Assembly (NCBI GenBank): GCA_036346205.1 | Contig: JARFJB010002009.1 | Location: 6,034,001 to 6,098,000 of the forward strand | Reading direction: 5' to 3' | DNA: 64,000 nucleotides | DNA from: Vesta saturnalis | Taxonomy: Eukaryota; Arthropoda; Insecta; Coleoptera; Lampyridae | In this document: one piece after another, positions 22,442 through 33,655 of the stretch | Numbering within the stretch: the first letter of the stretch is position 1 | Layout: every line of letters starts with the position of its first letter | Made by a program: the position numbers and the translations under genes | Notes under the pieces: generated by a model | Databases searched by the model: none | The model's input: only the letters and a program-made list of their open reading frames with translations | What the model was told of the DNA's origin: nothing

Positions 22442-23020
22442 ATATGGCCCGTTCTGATATCAAGTATGGGGCCCCAATGCTGTCAATTAACCTCGCATGC
22501 TCTCTGTCTACGTAGATTGTACTGTGAATTCTGTAATCTGTATAACTCCAATCTGACCTCCCCCCCCTAATTACCATAACAAGAGGAGGGAGGTTCAATA
22601 GAGTCTCCAATGCAGTGGTAGGCGTGGTTCTCATGGCTCCGGTAATGCCTAAACTGACAAGTCTTTGTATGTTGCCTAGTTTTAGTTTGGTTGTTTCCTG
22701 CTTCACCTTTAGCCACCACACCAAAGCAGCATAGGTTATTTCCGGTCTGACTACCTGTGCACCATACTTGGTCTCAGACCCCATGATGTCATAGGTGCGC
22801 CTAACTACCGCAAGGGTAATTTCCGCTTTTCTGATAACTTTATCATTCTGTAGGTTCCAGGTAAGTTTTGAGTCTAAAATAACTCCCAAATACTTTACCT
22901 CTTCCGGCATATTGATTACTACATCGCTATATCTATTAGGTACATATTGAAACATGCTTCCGCCATCAAATGTGTACCCGCTCACTGGTAGGAGTGTAAG
23001 TTCGGTTATGTTCCTATTTA
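22262..23020 (-). pseudogene. R1/I-like LINE RT C-terminal fragment, copy 1
   Basis: The minus strand encodes RNITELTLLPVSGYTFDGGS, then EEVKYLGVILDSKLTW, AEITLAVVRRTYDIMGS, EITYAALVWWLKVKQETTKL and NIQRLVSLGITGAMRTTPTT followed by ALETLLNLPPL. 'VKYLGVILDSKLTW' and the 'RLV.LGITGAMRTTPT.A.E.LLNLPPL' block are hallmarks of the connection region after the RT domain in R1/I-type elements. The RT palm and the RNase H core are absent. The frame is open for 183 residues, unusually long for a relic. Confidence 0.8.
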
Positions 23021-23936
23021 TTGGTCATTTTAAGAGTTGCGAAGGTTTTATACTGTCCTAAATTTAAATAAGACTAGTGGATTTTACTGTGTAAGTTTAA
23101 AATGGATCTTGTTCTACGTTACCTTTAGCTAACCTTATTTACGATAAAGATACAGTTTTGGTTTTTGATTTTGTTTGTTTTTCGCTACGTAGTCTATATA
23201 CTTATCCTATATTTTAATACGTATTTAATTTGTACGCACGAAAATAAAAAGTATCTATGAGATACACTTTGAGTACTAACCAAGTCTGTAACTGTGAGCC
23301 CTGCACGGTTAAAAGTAGCGAAAGTTATTTTACTTCACTCATTAAAGAACCAAGTGCTAATATCGGTTGAAGAGAACTACTATTCGACGCACACAAACAG
23401 TAAATGGTTGCACTTTCACGATATTAATTAAGATAGTGTTTAAAACGGAACCTTAAATAATCACCGCAACATTGTTAGAATACATTAAAAAATCTTAACA
23501 ATTTTGGATTAATCTTCTTTTCCTAAAGTAAGAGCGCTACCATTAATTTTAAGGTTCATTTTAGTCATTTAGTGATTGAACACTTCCTTGTTTATGCGAT
23601 ATTATCGATTATAATTTTAAAGGAGTTAGTTTTCAATCACATTTATATTTATGTCTAATTTTAAGATTATTTTTCATTAGCTAGGGCAACTAGGAATGCT
23701 AATTTATCATTTGTTTGGAAAAATGTAAATGAACCTGAACTTTTTCGCTCTACTAATAGATGTATCAAGTTGATAAAGTTTTCTTTTCTTTTGAGTGTCG
23801 CTGACCCATTAAAGATTTAGTTATGCTATTAAAGGGATGTATTGTTGCAATTTATTACTTAAAATTTGTGTATTGCATAATTACACATTTAGAATTCAAA
23901 TTCAGAACTTCCAGAACAATTAATGAGATTTTAACA

Positions 23937-23938
<2 letters not shown>

Positions 23939-23976
<38 letters not shown>
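23939..23976. repeat. (TA)n microsatellite, copy 1 (19 units)
   Basis: Short allele of the repeat in the first unit of the tandem duplication, directly followed by a transposon end CAGTTCAACCAAGCAAACAA. Confidence 0.95.
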
Positions 23977-23979
<3 letters not shown>

Positions 23980-24254
23980 TTCAACCAAGCAAACAAAAGC
24001 CCTGAGAGCGCGTACCTGAGGGAGCTGTTAAAAGTATTAAGGTGGCAAATTTAAATCAAATGTATGGACTGCTTATTCAAAATTCTGTGAACAAATTTAT
24101 TTATTTTATGTTAGGTACATCATATGTTATTGAATTAATTACCAAAAACTTTAAGTATTTATTATTTAAGTACAAATAAAATGGTTTTGAAGTTATAACA
24201 TTTTCTACAAATAATTTACACAATTTTTAGTTTTGTGAACATTTGTAAAATATC

Positions 24255-24838
24255 ATATGGCCCGTTCTGATATCAAGTATGGGGCCCCAATGCTGTCAAT
24301 TAACCTCGTATGCTCAGTGTCTACGTAGATTATATTGTGAATTCTGCAATCTATTTAGTTCCAATCTGGCCTCCCCCTAATTACCAGAACAAGATGAGGG
24401 TGGGTCAATATAGTCTCCATTGCAGCGGTAGGCGTTGTTCTCATGGCCCCCGTAATACCTAAACTGACAAGTCTTTGTATGTTGTTTAGTTTTAGTTTGG
24501 CGGTTTCCTGCTTCACCTTTAGTCACCACACTAAAGCGGCACAGGTTATTTCCGGTCTGACTACCTGTGCACCATACTTGGTCTCAGACTCCATGATGTC
24601 ATAGGTGCGCCTAACTACCGCAAGGGTAATTTCCGCTTTTCTGATAACTTTCTCATTCTGTAGGTTCCAGGTAAGTTTGGACTCTAAAATAACTCCCAAA
24701 TACTTTACCTCTCCCGACATATTGATTACTAAATCGCTATATCTATTAGGTACATATTGAAACATGCTTCCGCCCTCAAATGTGTACACGCTCATTGGTA
24801 GGAGTGTAAGTTCGGTTATGTTCCTATTTATTGGTCAC
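24255..24838 (-). pseudogene. R1/I-like LINE RT C-terminal fragment, copy 2
   Basis: Second copy of the fragment at 22442-23020, with the same VKYLGVILESKLTW and AEITLAVVRRTYDIMES signatures. A stop after AALVW (24523) shortens the frame to 90 residues. The differences from copy 1 are concentrated in this LINE segment, more than in the adjacent non-coding part of the unit. Confidence 0.75.
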
Positions 24839-25748
24839 TTTAAGAGTTACGACGGTTTTATACTGTCCTAAATTTAAATAAGACTAGTGGATTTTACTGT
24901 GTAAGTTTAAAATGGATCTTGTTCTACGTTACCTTTAGCTAACCTTATTTACGATAAAGATACAGTTTTGGTTTTTGATTTTGTTTGTTTTTCGCTACGT
25001 AGTCTATATACTTATCCTATATTTTAATACGTATTTAATTTGTACGCACGAAAATATGAAGTATCTATGAGATACACTTTGAGTACTAACCAAGTCTGTA
25101 ACTGTGAGCCCTGCACGGTTAAAAGTAGCGAAAGTTATTTTACTTCACTCATTAAAGAACCAAGTGCTAATATCGGTTGAAGAGAACTACTATTCGACGC
25201 ACACAAACAGTAAATGGTTGCACTTTCACGATATTAATTAAGATAGTGTTTAAAACGGAACCTTAAATAATCACCGCAACATTGTTAGAATACATTAAAA
25301 AATCTTAACAATTTTGGATTAATCTTCTTTTCCTAAAGTAAGAGCGCTACCATTAATTTTAAGGTTCATTTTAGTCATTTAGTGATTGAACACTTCCTTG
25401 TTTATGCGATATTATCGATTATAATTTTAAAGGAGTTAGTTTTCAATCACATTTATATTTATGTCTAATTTTAAGATTATTTTTCATTAGCTAGGGCAAC
25501 TAGGAATGCTAATTTATCATTTGTTTGGAAAAATGTAAATGAACCTGAACTTTTTCGCTCTACTAATAGATGTATCAAGTTGATAAAGTTTTCTTTTCTT
25601 TTGAGTGTCGCTGACCCATTAAAGATTTAGTTATGCTATTAAAGGGATGTATTGTTGCAATTTATTACTTAAAATTTGTGTATTGCATAATTACACACAT
25701 TTAGAATTCAAATTCAGAACTTCCAGAACAATTAATGAGATTTTAACA

Positions 25749-25750
<2 letters not shown>

Positions 25751-25828
<78 letters not shown>
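25751..25828. repeat. (TA)n microsatellite, copy 2 (39 units)
   Basis: Twice the length of the run in copy 1, directly abutting the left TIR of the 25829-27754 transposon. Confidence 0.95.
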
Positions 25829-25831
<3 letters not shown>

Positions 25832-27754
25832 TTCAACCAAGCAAACAAAAGCCCTGAGAGCGCGTACCTGAGGGAGCTGTTAAAAGTATTAAGGTGGCAA
25901 ATTTAAATCAAATGTATGGACTGCTTATTCAAAATTCTGTGAACAAATTTATTTATTTTATGTTAGGTACATCATATGTTATTGAATTAATTACCAAAAA
26001 CTTTAAGTATTTATTATTTAAGTACAAATAAAATGGTTTTGAAGTTATAACATTTTCTACAAATAATTTACACAATTTTTAGTTTTGTAAACATTTGTAA
26101 AATACTTGAAAAAACATCATTCTGATCACATTTGAATATAAAGTGACTAATAAATTACAAACGATGTACACTGTGTCCACGTTTTTTAAGTAATTCATCA
26201 ACACAGTAAGTTTTATTATGCTTAAATTGCTTTACTAACTCCAACAGTTCAGCTTTTCGCATGGTGTCTGTTGTCGATACTCCATTACTTGTCAGCCAGT
26301 CTTGAATTTCTTGTTTCCTTGTTGCTTGCGTTGGTGGTTTATTAATTTGAATGCTGTGATATGGCGCATTATCCATTACAACTATACCATTGGGTGGTAA
26401 GTTTGGTATTAACTGCTTTTCCAACCACTGCATAAAGTTGGTATGATTCATCTCATCGTGATAATCGCCAGATTTACTTTGGGATTTAAAAATTAACGGC
26501 CCATGATTAACGAAACCATAAGATCCACCCACATGAACTACTATGTGCCGCTGGCCAGATCTGATGTTTTGGTACACACCGGGTTCATCATTGGATTGCC
26601 AGCACTTGCTAACTCCGTACGATGGATGGATATATGTTTCATCTAGGTACGTAACTGGTTTCTTATTTTCTCCTAGAGCATCATTTTGCCGTAAACTTCT
26701 TAAATAGCGAGAACGCCAGGCAACAATACCAGTGCGCTCCATTAAAAACGTTCGTTTATCGAGGCATTTTCTAAATTTGAAACCAATTTGTAGCAAAGCC
26801 TTTCGTAAGGCTTCACGTCCTCCGGAGTAATTAATCTTATCCTCCATTTTATTGACTAAAATGTTCAACGTTGGCATCTTTTTTTCTACAGTATATATTT
26901 AATGAACGGTCCTTTTTAAAATGCATAAATCTGCTTCATCTAAAGCCATTTTATTAGAACCTCCACTTCTTTTTTTCTTAGAAGGAGACTTTAAAACTGA
27001 ATTTTCAACTGTTGCAGCTTCATTTCTAATACAAAGAAATACGTCATTTAGAAATTACGTTTAAGGTTTACAAACTACGTACCTAATTTTTTTTGTAAAA
27101 CTAATCGATTTTCCTGTTGCCGCAGCAGCTAGCTGAGTAGCCTTGTCCAAAGGGAATGTCCACACACCATTAGATTTTTGTTTATCGAAAAATTCCACAA
27201 CTGCTTTAATGATGTTCCGGGCTTCGTAATGAACACACTTCTTCGACTTACTAGCCATTACGAATAAAACCTGAAAAATTCGAAATATTGAAAATCAATA
27301 CGATTTGATATTTTAAAACTTGTCATGCTCATTTAATTTAAGTGCAGCTACGTATTTCAAAATCGTACACTACTCTAAATATTGAAAAATCGATGTAAAT
27401 CGATATTTAAAAAAGCATGCTTACTGTTTTAAGGTTATGAACTCTATAATCGTTTTATTATTTAAAGCTTTATACTAAAAGATACATGTGCACAATACAT
27501 ACCATTTCTCTCACAAATCAGTAAAAAGAGCCTTGAAAAAGACTTTTTATAAAGAATAATCGACAACAAATACTCAAGAAACACGAAAATAACCTGCCAA
27601 TGCAAAATGCGTATGACAAATGTCAATTGTTTGCGTTTGGGAATGTACGGTCGGAGACTTCTTAATGGCAATTGGACGAACGTTTTACCGCTATAAATTT
27701 TTAAATTTAGTTCACATATTTTCCGGGGTTTTGTTTGCTTGGTAGAGCTGTATA
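25829..27754 (-). mobile_element. IS630/Tc1-superfamily DNA transposon with TIRs
   Basis: The left end CAGTTCAACCAAGCAAACAA (then AAGCCC) at 25829 is matched by the complement of GGGGTTTTGTTTGCTTGGTA (then GAGCTG) ending at about 27754, roughly 22 of 26 positions. Both ends touch TA-repeat sequence, as expected for TA-targeting transposases. A spliced minus-strand transposase gene lies between them. Confidence 0.65.
26155..27258 (-). pseudogene. IS630/Tc1-type transposase, two exons, truncated
   Basis: Exon 1 (27258-27083) encodes an N-terminal helical domain (MASKSKKCVHYEARNIIKAV, then NGVWTFPLDKATQLAAAATG). A 57-bp GT..AG intron (27082-27026) joins ..FTKKI-R to NEAATVENSV in frame. Exon 2 continues through a basic KKKRSG patch and an HTH-like region to the DDE domain: PVTYLDETYIHPSYGVSKCW (first Asp), HIVVHVGGSYGFVNHG and GIVVMDNAPYHS (second Asp). 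An in-frame TAA breaks it after LKRTVH (about 26900). The protein stops after KKRGHSVHRL, just where the PPYHC..NPIE segment with the third catalytic residue should begin, so the copy is inactive. Confidence 0.85.
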
Positions 27755-29012
27755 TATTATAAGTAATGCGAATAATAAAGTTCTACTAGTTTTATACACT
27801 TGTTTTTACTTTCTTTTATAAATAAATATTTTATAACAATACTATCATTCTTTTACTACGTAATGTTCTATTATTATTATATTACTCAGATAAATTATAT
27901 GCGTTATCGTAAACTGTACGAATAAATGCTCGTTGAACCTTAATGTTCTACACTTCAATTGTTTGTTGGAACTTGTTTATTAATTTAAATCTATCAAAGC
28001 CAAGAGATTAAATTAGAAAATTTATGTTATTTCTTAAAACTAACATGAGGATTTTACTAAGTAACTCAATTTTTTTATAATGCATATCAATTTCTCCAAT
28101 ATTTTCACAGTGAATTTTATATTAACTCTCAAGTCATATTCTACCAGCGGCGTCTCGTTTCTGCATTTTATGACCAAAAATTAAAAATATTATTAAGCGC
28201 TCATTTACGTAATTTTATTATCTTTTAAATGCCTAAATGTTTTCTCATTTATCCTATATTGACGTTAAATGCATTATATATTAAAATCTTCTTATGATAT
28301 TACCAAAATTACTGTGATAAAAGGAATGTTATGTAAAGGATGCATTATATATGTACTATAAGTAAGGCAACGCTGTGTTACTTCTAGACCACAACTTACA
28401 GATGTCGTTCGCGTTTGAAGTTAAAACACCAATTTTTAAATGCACTTTTTAATATAATTGTTATGGTTGAGGTACATAATTGTACGTTTGTCTTACAGAC
28501 AAACATGTCAGTTGTTGGTATGAGATACAAAAATGAATTAGCCTTAAGCAGTTGTTCTGGCCAGAACTGGAGGGAAAATAACAGAACGTAGTTTGCATTA
28601 CTGAACCGGTTGAATCGTTATTTTTATTGATAGGTACTTAAAATTTAAGTTCTTTTGCCACTCTATTTTTTACTACTCTGTATGAACATAATCATGTTCT
28701 ATTAGAAAGAACTATTTCTGTAAAAAGTGCCAAATAATTCAGTAAATAGATTTTCACTACTGAAACTCTGCTTATGGAATGGGTTTTCGTTTTCGTTTCC
28801 CAGAAGGGTTAACACCTCCTATAATAGACAGCAGTCATTTGTACGTTAATTAGATGACAGCACTATTACGTCTTTTTACGTAAACTTTTTATTAATTTAG
28901 AATTACACATTTTTGTTATCATTTAACAAAAACAAAATATATCTGAAGTTGTTAGTTTTTGCAAAAATATGCAAAGGCCAGTAGATCGAAGCTCATTTAC
29001 AAGATTACTTAC
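27755..29012. other. no gene recognised
   Basis: AT-rich sequence, likely intron or 5' flank of Trio. No motif recognised. Confidence 0.45.
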
Positions 29013-29193
29013 TTGTAAAGGGTTGGCTCGGGAATTAACGAGTACAAGCAGCGATAATGATCACGAGAATTGGATATTGACATCAATCCCGGACTAATTG
29101 CGTGTTCGACACACCATCGTAACATATCGTCTAAAAATGTTACATTGTAATTGGCATTAATCTCTGAAATATGATCATTCCAAGCTTTAATAC
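29013..29193 (-). other. exon-like open frame on minus strand, unidentified
   Basis: Between an acceptor-like TGACCTGAAG (AG ends at 29194) and a consensus donor GTAAGT (begins at 29012), the minus strand reads IKAWNDHISEINANYNVTFL, then DDMLRWCVEHAISPGLMSIS and NSRDHYRCLYSLIPEPTLY without a stop. Rich use of Trp, Cys, His and Asp is unlike the lysine/phenylalanine-rich noise frames of this AT-rich DNA. I do not recognise the family. It lies 275 bp upstream of a Trio exon on the other strand and could be a nested gene's exon or a transposon-derived fragment. Confidence 0.35.
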
Positions 29194-29467
29194 CTTCAGG
29201 TCAAAGCTTGAAGTTGAGAATGTTCTTTTACGTTTCTTTTTAAAAATCTATACCAAATGGGTTAATAGTAAAATATAAATTTATTTTTGGTGTGTTAATT
29301 CTGTAATTAAAGATCACTTGATTGCACTATAATTAATTCAACCTAATACGCTGAACCGTTTTTGAACTATTCTCTGTGAAGATAATGAACGTTTCTTTCA
29401 AAATCTCGTCTTTTGAAATGTAAATTGTCATTGAGTTTAGTAATTAATACAATTTTACGTTTTTCAG

Positions 29468-29663
29468 TGATGAAGCAAGAGCGTTGGGATTTACAGTATT
29501 GGTTGATATGCGTGGTGCCACTTGGTCGACGGTTAAGCCTATACTCAAAGCTCTCCATGAACACTTTCCTCAGGGAGTCGTACATCAAGCCATTATTGTT
29601 AAACCTGATAATTTTTGGCAGAAACAGAGGACGTCGTTGGGTTCTCATAAGTACAAATTTGAG
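29468..29663 (+). CDS. trio: Trio exon: end of CRAL-TRIO domain
   Basis: Acceptor TTTTTCAG (ends 29467), donor GTAAGT (29664). After one base of a split codon it encodes 65 residues, DEARALGFTVLVDMRGATWS followed by TVKPILKALHEHFP and HQAIIVKPDNFWQKQRTSLG. This is the CRAL-TRIO (Sec14-like) domain of Trio/Kalirin; 'GFTV.VDMRG..W...KP.LK.L...FP' and 'KPDNFWQKQRT' are near-invariant in the family. Trio is a cytosolic Rac/RhoG/RhoA exchange factor in axon guidance and actin control. The exon ends in phase 0. The preceding exon was not found in the window. Confidence 0.93.
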
Positions 29664-29784
29664 GTAAGTAACTAATTCTTGTTGAACAATATATTATAGT
29701 CCCTAATTGATATAAAGCGGCTAAAACTTAATTTGCAGCATTTTCTATTGAAAAAATTTAATACATTTCTATTGTATGTTTCAG

Positions 29785-30318
29785 ACAAATATGATTAGTG
29801 TAGAAGCCTTGCCTAAAATAATAGATACCTCACAATTAACTTCAGATCTAGATGGTTCACTAGGATATGATCACGCTAGTTGGTTAGAAACACGTTTAGC
29901 TGTCGAAGAATTCGTGTGGCAAGCAGCAGATCTGTTAGATCGTCTTGATGATTTACAAGAAGATTTATCCAGAAATGACTTTGCCGAAGATGTTAGCGGT
30001 GCTAAACATGGTATCGATATGCATAATGAAATGAAAAAAAAAATTATGAAGGCGCCTGTAGAGGATATAAATTTATTAGGTCAAAGGTTATTGCAAAGGG
30101 TATGTGGAAATGATACTGGTCAGGGTGGTGGTGATGAAAGAAAAGATCCCGACTCACCTGTAATCGGTACATCTGATGCTGATATCAAAGCTTTAGTATT
30201 ACAAAATTTAGATGCCGTTCGTGCTTCCCAACAACATTTATTGCAACTTTGGCATCATAAAAAACTTAAATTAGACCAGTGTTTTCAACTGAGACTGTTT
30301 GAACAAGATTGTGAGAAG
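29785..30318 (+). CDS. trio: Trio exon: first spectrin repeat and start of second
   Basis: The acceptor TATGTTTCAG ends at 29784. The exon encodes 178 residues in phase 0, starting TNMISVEALPKIIDTSQLTS and DLDGSLGYDHASWLETRLAV, which joins directly to KYKFE of the previous exon as in the vertebrate protein (..FEFE-TNMVS). It contains a whole spectrin repeat, the conserved APVEDINLLGQRLLQRV segment, and then a Gly/Asp-rich insert (GNDTGQGGGDERKDPDSP) where vertebrate proteins also have a low-complexity linker. It ends with LWHHKKLKLDQCFQLRLFEQ and DCEK, the start of the next repeat. The donor is GTTGGT at 30319, a weaker site than its neighbours. Spectrin repeats form a rod that binds partners and membranes. 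Confidence 0.95.
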
Positions 30319-30369
30319 GTTGGTATATTTCATACTTTCATTAGCTTTTAATTGTTGTATATATTTCAG

Positions 30370-30816
30370 ATGTTTGATTGGATTTGCCATAATCGTGATG
30401 TGTTCCTATTAAATTACGTAGAAATCGGTCACTCTTATCAAGTAGCTAAACAATTACAAGAAGAACATCAACATTTTACTATGAGTTCTATGAATGTTTA
30501 TGTTAACATAAATAGGATATTATCAGTTGCAAGTCGACTAATTGAAGGTGGGCATTATGCAGCAACACATATTCGTACAGTGGCTGGAAGATTAGATAGA
30601 ACGTGGAAAGATTTTGCGTCAGGTCTTGATGAACGAACAGCAGTTTTAGCACTTTCTGTTATTTTTCACCATAAAGCCGAACAATATGTTGATAATGTAT
30701 CTGCGTGGAATGGAGCGTGTGAAAGTAGTAATATACCTACAGAAATTATAATGCTCGAAAATGCAATACATCAGCATCAAAATTTATATGAATCTATGTG
30801 CCAGGCATATACGGAG
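30370..30816 (+). CDS. trio: Trio exon: spectrin repeats 2-3
   Basis: The acceptor ATATATTTCAG ends at 30369 after a 51-bp intron; donor GTAAAT at 30817. The 149 residues begin MFDWICHNRDVFLLNYVEIG and include HFTMSSMNVYVNINRILSVA, SRLIEGGHYAATHIRTVAGR and SVIFHHKAEQYVDNVSAWN, collinear with human TRIO. Phase 0 at both ends, ending ..QAYTE. The first Met is internal and is not a start codon. The following intron is 12 kb and full of transposons. Confidence 0.95.
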
Positions 30817-32225
30817 GTAAATTATTTTATGTTTATTTACTATTAAGTATGTTCTATTTTAACAAAATAGAACTTAACGTTGCATATCACTTATTTTTAA
30901 AATGCTGTTATTTTAAACATGGTTTGATTATCTATACAAGGTGTTGTTAAAGTATGTAGCAAAATTTTAAGGGATGATACTTTGACCAGTTTATAGTAAA
31001 TGTGAAAGTATTGTAATGTTATATTTTTAAATACAGAAAATATTCTTATATGATTTTAAGACAAAAGCACTAATAGCCGTGGTGCTAAATGGCTGCGTTA
31101 ACCAGATGCAAAGTGTTCAAATCCTGAAAATTTAGTTATTTTTGAAGAACTCATCGTAAAATACTTTAAAATTTGTTATAACGAGGTATTATCTAGTCAT
31201 ATATTAGGATCATTCCTACAATATTTATGAAGAAAAAATGGTACACTACTGACTTTAAGGTAAAATAGCACGTTACTTTGTTTTATTGATTAGTTATGCA
31301 GAAATAACCTTTTACGCTTTATTACAAAAATTAATATTAATCGTAACCTAAATGACTTGAAATTATATGGAAATACATGGTTTAAAATGCTATTTTAAAA
31401 ATGGTCAGGTTTATTTATTAGTAAGATTACCGATGTACTAAAATTTGTATATAATCCAAATTCATCTTTGTTTTCATGAAGTAGATTTTAATGTGTTGTT
31501 CTACAAGGGACAATAGGAATTTTGAAAACGCCGATAGTCTTCTGGATTATTACATTGTGAAAAATTTGGTCACTTTTCGACCTGTGGCACATTTTTTTAG
31601 GTATTTATATGTTGGGTACAAATATTGTAATTTAATGTGAAAATTGTTAATTTAAACATATGGAGCGTTTTTCCACTCTTGGTGCATACACAATGGCGAC
31701 ACGTGGGGCCTATCCACATCTGGATTTAGTGAAGTGCTTATAGTGTAATGGGTATAGGTTCTTCATAAAAAGTTTATATGTATAATAGTTGTTTATTTTT
31801 CTCCCATTCTTTTGAGTATACATTATATGTAGTCGGAAAATAAAAAGTAAACGTAGAAAGGTATTTGCATGTTAAATCAATATAAACCTTGATTTACCAT
31901 ACTCATATGTAAATATGTATGTCATCACATCCATACAAATCATATTTATAGATAATTCGTAATATTAACAAATTGTAAGATCAATATATGTTTAAAGGAG
32001 TAAACTTTTAGCATATTAATCCCTTTTAGATGGCATCATTTTTCTAAGTTTACAAGGTTTAAAAAGTAAAAATGTATTGAAAATTCTATCACATTTTTTA
32101 CTTTTGAGCTACAAGTTGTAGTTTACACGCTAACAATTTCTCACAACCACATAAATGTAAAGATTTTATGAAAATGTTATTATCTAGAGTGGGTGTTGAA
32201 TATATATTTCTAGAATGTGTGGGGG
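30817..32225. other. Trio intron sequence without recognised gene
   Basis: Apart from the possible SINE head near 31100, no coding segment or repeat could be supported. Confidence 0.5.
31065..31135 (+). repeat. tRNA-derived SINE head, weak
   Basis: TAGCCGTGGTGCTAAATGG resembles a pol III A box and GTGTTCAAATCCTG a B box, spaced 31-33 nt apart, in a Trio intron. Acceptor-stem pairing is not evident, so this is a decayed SINE head at best. Confidence 0.35.
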
Positions 32226-32233
32226 TCCATAGC

Positions 32234-32766
32234 TAGGGGTGGGCGATATCGCAAAATTGATATCAAAGTTTGATATTAAAAAAATATCATATCAATATAA
32301 TATATCAGATATCTATTATCAAATATCGAAATATTAAAATATCAAGATATCAAATACCAAAACATAAAAATATTGAAACATCAAAGTCGCCGAGCTGGTT
32401 GTGCCGATAAAAGAATGAGATGGTATTGAAACTGAATAGCGATTTTTATCTAAAGCAATTTAATCTCTTCATAAATCCCCGTAAAAGAGCAAGTTCCCCA
32501 GTTATTTGAATTTGAAAACAACAAATGAGTTACTTAAAGATATTAGTAAGTACATATACATTTGAGCAAGTGAGGAATGAAATGATGTTCCGTTCTGACT
32601 TCGGAGAATTGAGAAAGATTGTTTTGTTCCAGTGTAATATTAAATAATTTGATATTTTTTTATTTTGATATTCTGATATTTTGGTATATTAAACCATCAA
32701 TATCATAGCGTATCATATCAATATTTTGATATTTGATTAGATATATCAAAATATCGCCCACCCCTA
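32234..32766. mobile_element. hAT-type MITE, 533 bp, with 8-bp TSD
   Basis: The perfect 16-bp terminal inverted repeat TAGGGGTGGGCGATAT (32234-32249) and its complement (32751-32766) is flanked on both sides by the direct 8-bp duplication TCCATAGC (32226-32233 and 32767-32774). TA-GGGG-type ends with 8-bp duplications are diagnostic of hAT elements. The interior is full of GATATC/ATATC short repeats and has no coding capacity. Confidence 0.93.
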
Positions 32767-33499
32767 TCCATAGCCCTCCTGGCCCCTTACGCGCCGCCGC
32801 CCTTGAACATATGTTTACCAATACAATTGAAAACGTATTGAATTGTGTTAACATGTTCCGCATTAGAAACATGAAATACGTAACCAAATTTTTGAACGAA
32901 CATATTAGATTAAAGCAACATATAAAATCAATTAAGCATAGCTACTACAAATTCTTCTTCTTTCACTTATTTGTTCCCAACTACTTTATAGGGGTTCAGT
33001 CCAATGATGGTTAACCAAGAATAGACCTATTTGTGTACGATTGTATATGTTCCAACATAATCACAAACTGCCAGACGATGGCTGCCACCATAGTTGACAA
33101 CGTCTTATTTTACTAATTAAATATAAGTCAAGTTTTATAATGGTGAGACAGTGTGTAGTGTGTAGAAAAATGGACTATTTAAGTTGTAACCTTACATTCA
33201 TCGGTAAGTAAACAGACCATAGACATAACATTAATTATTTGCAAAGACCCCTAGTAAGCAAAAATTAAAAAATTCATATCTGCTTATTAACCTGAAGTGC
33301 AAATACATTTTAATATGTTTTTATAAAAAAAAAAATACATGATATAGAGCGTTGTATTATGTGTTTTGTAACTGTGGTTTCATATTAGTTGAGTTGATCG
33401 GCCTATTTCCACAGTTTTTGCTTTTTGAGCGCGACGTTTCGGAAGCGGACTCTGCTTCCGTCATCTGTTTTCGCACTTGAGTCAAATTCATATGTTATG

Positions 33500-33587
33500 A
33501 TTCTTTTTCTCTAAGCAGTTGACTACTCTCAGATTCGAACTTGGTACCTTTCACTTATTAGTCTGACACCTTTATCGCTGAGCCACT

Positions 33588-33592
<5 letters not shown>
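33500..33592 (-). repeat. tRNA-derived SINE head in the left palindrome arm
   Basis: The minus strand reads CCCAGTGGCTCAGCGATAAA (A box), then GGTGTCAGACTAATAAGTGA (anticodon region), AAGGTACC and AAGTTCGAATCTGAG (B box): the full order and spacing of a tRNA body. It is absent from the right palindrome arm, so it inserted after the palindrome formed. Confidence 0.7.

Positions 33593-33593
<1 letters not shown>

Positions 33594-33652
<59 letters not shown>
33594..33652. repeat. (TA)n microsatellite, ~29 units
   Basis: Lies next to the SINE head and directly precedes a CAGGGTGATTCACG transposon end. Absent from the other palindrome arm. Confidence 0.95.

Positions 33653-33655
<3 letters not shown>

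Larger units (their letters stand above)
22442..26101. repeat. tandem duplication of a ~1.8-kb unit
   Basis: 22442-24254 and 24255-26101 are near-identical head-to-tail copies. From about 23024 and 24838 onward they differ at only a few positions, apart from the (TA)n length. Each unit holds a minus-strand LINE fragment, ~950 bp of unidentified sequence, a (TA)n run, and the left end of the IS630/Tc1-type transposon that continues intact only after copy 2. The junction at 24250-24258 has ATAT at the seam. The high identity suggests a recent event. Confidence 0.9.

Noticed and set aside
23823..25871. Frames ending in (IY)n repeats
   Set aside because: Come from the (TA)n microsatellites.
29367..29667. 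Open frames on the minus strand and in another plus frame over the first Trio exon
   Set aside because: They overlap the CRAL-TRIO exon, whose frame is conserved and bounded by splice sites.
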